Shown here one piece after another: positions 62,628-64,000 of a stretch of 64,000 bases of DNA. The notes beneath the pieces were generated by a model that saw only the letters and a program-made list of their open reading frames with translations, was not told where the DNA came from and ran no database searches. The translations under genes were made by a program, and so were the position numbers. Every line of letters begins with the position of its first letter. The stretch's first letter is position 1. The stretch comes from Candidatus Pelagibacter communis (GTDB taxonomy: Bacteria > Pseudomonadota > Alphaproteobacteria > Pelagibacterales > Pelagibacteraceae): positions 18,867 to 82,866 of the forward strand of contig NZ_CVSK01000047.1 of assembly GCF_001180025.1 (NCBI RefSeq). Direction: 5' to 3'.

Positions 62628-63454
62628 TTGATGTAAAATTATTATCAGGAGCATTAGGTGCTGAAATAAGTGGAATTGACTTGACTGACGTTTCAGATGA
62701 AAATTTTAAAACAATAAATAACCTATTATTAGAACACAAAGTTATATTTTTTCGAAACCAACCTTTGACTTCAGAGCAACATGTTGCTTTAGCTTCAAAA
62801 TTTGGACCATTAGAAACACATGCTTATGTAAGAGGTTTAAGTGAATTCCCTGAAATAATAAGAATAATAAAAAAACCTGAAGAAAAAACACAATGGGGTG
62901 AGGGTTGGCATTCAGATGTTAGCTATAACGAAAAACCAACTAAAGCTGTAATTTTAAAATCAATTAAAATTCCACCAGTTGGAGGAGATACTGTTTTCTC
63001 AAACATGGAACTTGCATGGGAGACCCTAGAGGAAGAGGTAAAAAATAAAATCAAAAATAAAAAAGCAGTTCATTCTTCACTAGGAGGTGGGTTTTTCCTT
63101 GATAAATATAAAGCAATGCAAAGTAATGGAAATATGGACGAATACTCAAACACTCATCCAATTTTAAGAACTCATCCAGAAACAGGTAAAAAAATTCTTT
63201 TTGTAAATTGGACTTACACAAAAGAAATTGTTGGTATGGATAAAGAAGAAAGTAAAGAGATATTAAATTATTTATTTGAACATCAGGCAAGATTAGATCT
63301 TACTTGTAGATTTAAATGGACCGAAAATGCGATAGCTATTTGGGATAATAGAAGTGTTCAGCATTATGCTATTGCTGATTTTTATCCAAATAAAGGGCTC
63401 GGTTTTGAAAGAGTAATGGATCGTATAGCTGTTGAAGGGGATCATCCGCAATAA
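62624..63454 (+). CDS. TauD/TfdA-family 2-oxoglutarate/Fe(II) dioxygenase, substrate unknown
   Basis: 276 aa. Facial triad H96, D98 (GWHSDVSY) and H247 (SVQHYA); 2-oxoglutarate Arg candidates R263/R267 in FERVMDRIAVEGD. Length and motifs fit taurine-dioxygenase-like enzymes, but the pocket residues do not tell the substrate. It is coupled to the thioesterase by a 4-nt overlap and lies 3 nt before the PhnZ-like gene. In phosphonate pathways a 2-oxoglutarate hydroxylase and a PhnZ-type oxygenase act in sequence, so this may supply the alpha-hydroxylated substrate. That is inference. Confidence 0.8.
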   Translation: MIDVKLLSGALGAEISGIDLTDVSDENFKTINNLLLEHKVIFFRNQPLTSEQHVALASKFGPLETHAYVRGLSEFPEIIRIIKKPEEKTQWGEGWHSDVSYNEKPTKAVILKSIKIPPVGGDTVFSNMELAWETLEEEVKNKIKNKKAVHSSLGGGFFLDKYKAMQSNGNMDEYSNTHPILRTHPETGKKILFVNWTYTKEIVGMDKEESKEILNYLFEHQARLDLTCRFKWTENAIAIWDNRSVQHYAIADFYPNKGLGFERVMDRIAVEGDHPQ

Positions 63455-63457
63455 TAA

Positions 63458-63994
63458 ATGAAGATAATTTATAAAATCATTTCAAATTTTATAAATAATA
63501 AATCTTTATACATTGGAGAGAAAGTAACTATGTCAGAGCATATGATTCAGTCTGCCATGCTAGCTGAAAAAGCTAAATGTAATGATGATTTAATTTGCGC
63601 ATGTTTGCTTCATGACTATGGTCATTTTCTTTTAGAAGATCCTGAAGAATTAGTTAAAAATAAATTAGACGGAGAGCATGAAAATATTGGTTATCTGTAT
63701 CTAAAAAAATTTTTTGGACAAAAAATTGTTGAGCCAATTAAATACCATGTTTTGGCTAAACGTTATTTAGCTCGAGACAAAAAATATTTTGATTTTTTAT
63801 CAGATGCGTCAAAAATAAGCCTCAAATTACAAGGCGGAGTTTTAAATGACAAAGAGAGTAAAAAGTTTGAGAATAAATCTTACTTTAAGCCATCAATTCT
63901 ACTCCGAAAGTTTGACGAAGCCGCTAAAAGAACTGACATAAAAATGAAATCTATTCATGACTATGAAAAGTTGTTAAGTTCAAAACTTATATGA
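63458..63994 (+). CDS. PhnZ-like HD-domain mixed-valent di-iron oxygenase
   Basis: 178 aa, whole gene within the window. HD metal ligands are all present: H28, H52-D53 (LLHDYGH), H74, H97, D153. Residues matching the organophosphonate site of PhnZ are also kept: H56, K101 (AKRYL) and R150 three before the last Asp. YIGE (Y18, E21) aligns with Tyr24/Glu27 of PhnZ, which I recall as the substrate-gating pair. The SDAS and LQGG segments match too. The family cleaves C-P bonds of 1-hydroxy-phosphonates, releasing phosphate. It would act after a hydroxylase, most simply the TauD-type enzyme upstream. Substrate could be 2-aminoethylphosphonate-derived or trimethylated (TmpB role). Confidence 0.8.
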   Translation: MKIIYKIISNFINNKSLYIGEKVTMSEHMIQSAMLAEKAKCNDDLICACLLHDYGHFLLEDPEELVKNKLDGEHENIGYLYLKKFFGQKIVEPIKYHVLAKRYLARDKKYFDFLSDASKISLKLQGGVLNDKESKKFENKSYFKPSILLRKFDEAAKRTDIKMKSIHDYEKLLSSKLI

Positions 63995-64000
63995 ATTTCG

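Noticed and set aside
1..64000. tRNA, rRNA, CRISPR, insertion sequence, prophage or restriction genes
   Set aside because: No such sequences or protein signatures were seen; spacers are too short and all large frames are metabolic, transport or envelope genes.

Overview
The window is a gene-dense, strongly AT-rich stretch (about 30% GC by eye) of a marine alphaproteobacterium of the SAR11 clade (Candidatus Pelagibacter type). The assignment rests on gene content typical of that clade (TMA monooxygenase, TMAO demethylase, N-methylglutamate synthase, several osmolyte ABC importers), very short intergenic spacers, many 1-4 nt overlaps, lysine/asparagine-rich proteins and occasional TTG/GTG starts. 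I found no tRNA, rRNA, IS element, CRISPR array or phage gene, and no gene-free stretch longer than about 145 bases.

Region 1 (1-19.9 kb) is a methylated-amine island. The 3' part of tmm (TMA to TMAO) converges on a minus-strand set comprising a TMAO-type ABC importer (tmoX, tmoV, fused double permease tmoW), a MORN-repeat protein, a membrane-anchored unknown, and glpK-gpsA. Divergent from tmoX runs tdm (TMAO demethylase, DUF1989+GcvT), a MarR-like protein, a SoxB-like FAD oxidoreductase, a glutamine-synthetase-family ligase, mgsABC (N-methylglutamate synthase), a small basic unknown, and an ammonium transporter with a 76-aa membrane partner. Together these can take TMA/TMAO through methylamine to N-methylglutamate, and handle ammonium.

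Region 2 (19.7-36.3 kb) holds a 51-aa membrane protein, a type III GS/GmaS-class ligase, diaminopropionate ammonia-lyase and photolyase, then a compact minus-strand housekeeping run (yjbQ, zapE, cupin, bamB, YfgM-like, acnA, LysE-type exporter, CsaA-like), then argE, an aldehyde dehydrogenase, agmatinase, a secreted HExxH protein and a membrane-anchored cyclophilin.

Region 3 (36.3-48.4 kb) has a HAD-ECH beta-oxidation fusion, a Pot-type ABC importer downstream of an ectoine-hydrolase-like M24 protein and an EutA-like protein, and a divergent EamA exporter, hydroxyisobutyrate-dehydrogenase-like protein and second aldehyde dehydrogenase. Region 4 (48.4-55 kb) is a ugp-type glycerol-3-phosphate/phosphodiester importer with duplicated ugpE, ugpQ and a 2H-type protein.

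Region 5 (55.1-64 kb) is a gamma-butyrobetaine/carnitine-to-glycine-betaine module: GBB hydroxylase-like enzyme, second ProXWV importer, SDR, carnitine dehydrogenase, dehydrocarnitine-cleaving BKACE enzyme and thioesterase. It ends in a TauD-type dioxygenase directly followed by a PhnZ-type HD di-iron oxygenase, the most intriguing pair in the window. A recurring architecture is that all four ABC-importer binding-protein genes are followed by a terminator-like hairpin before the next gene.
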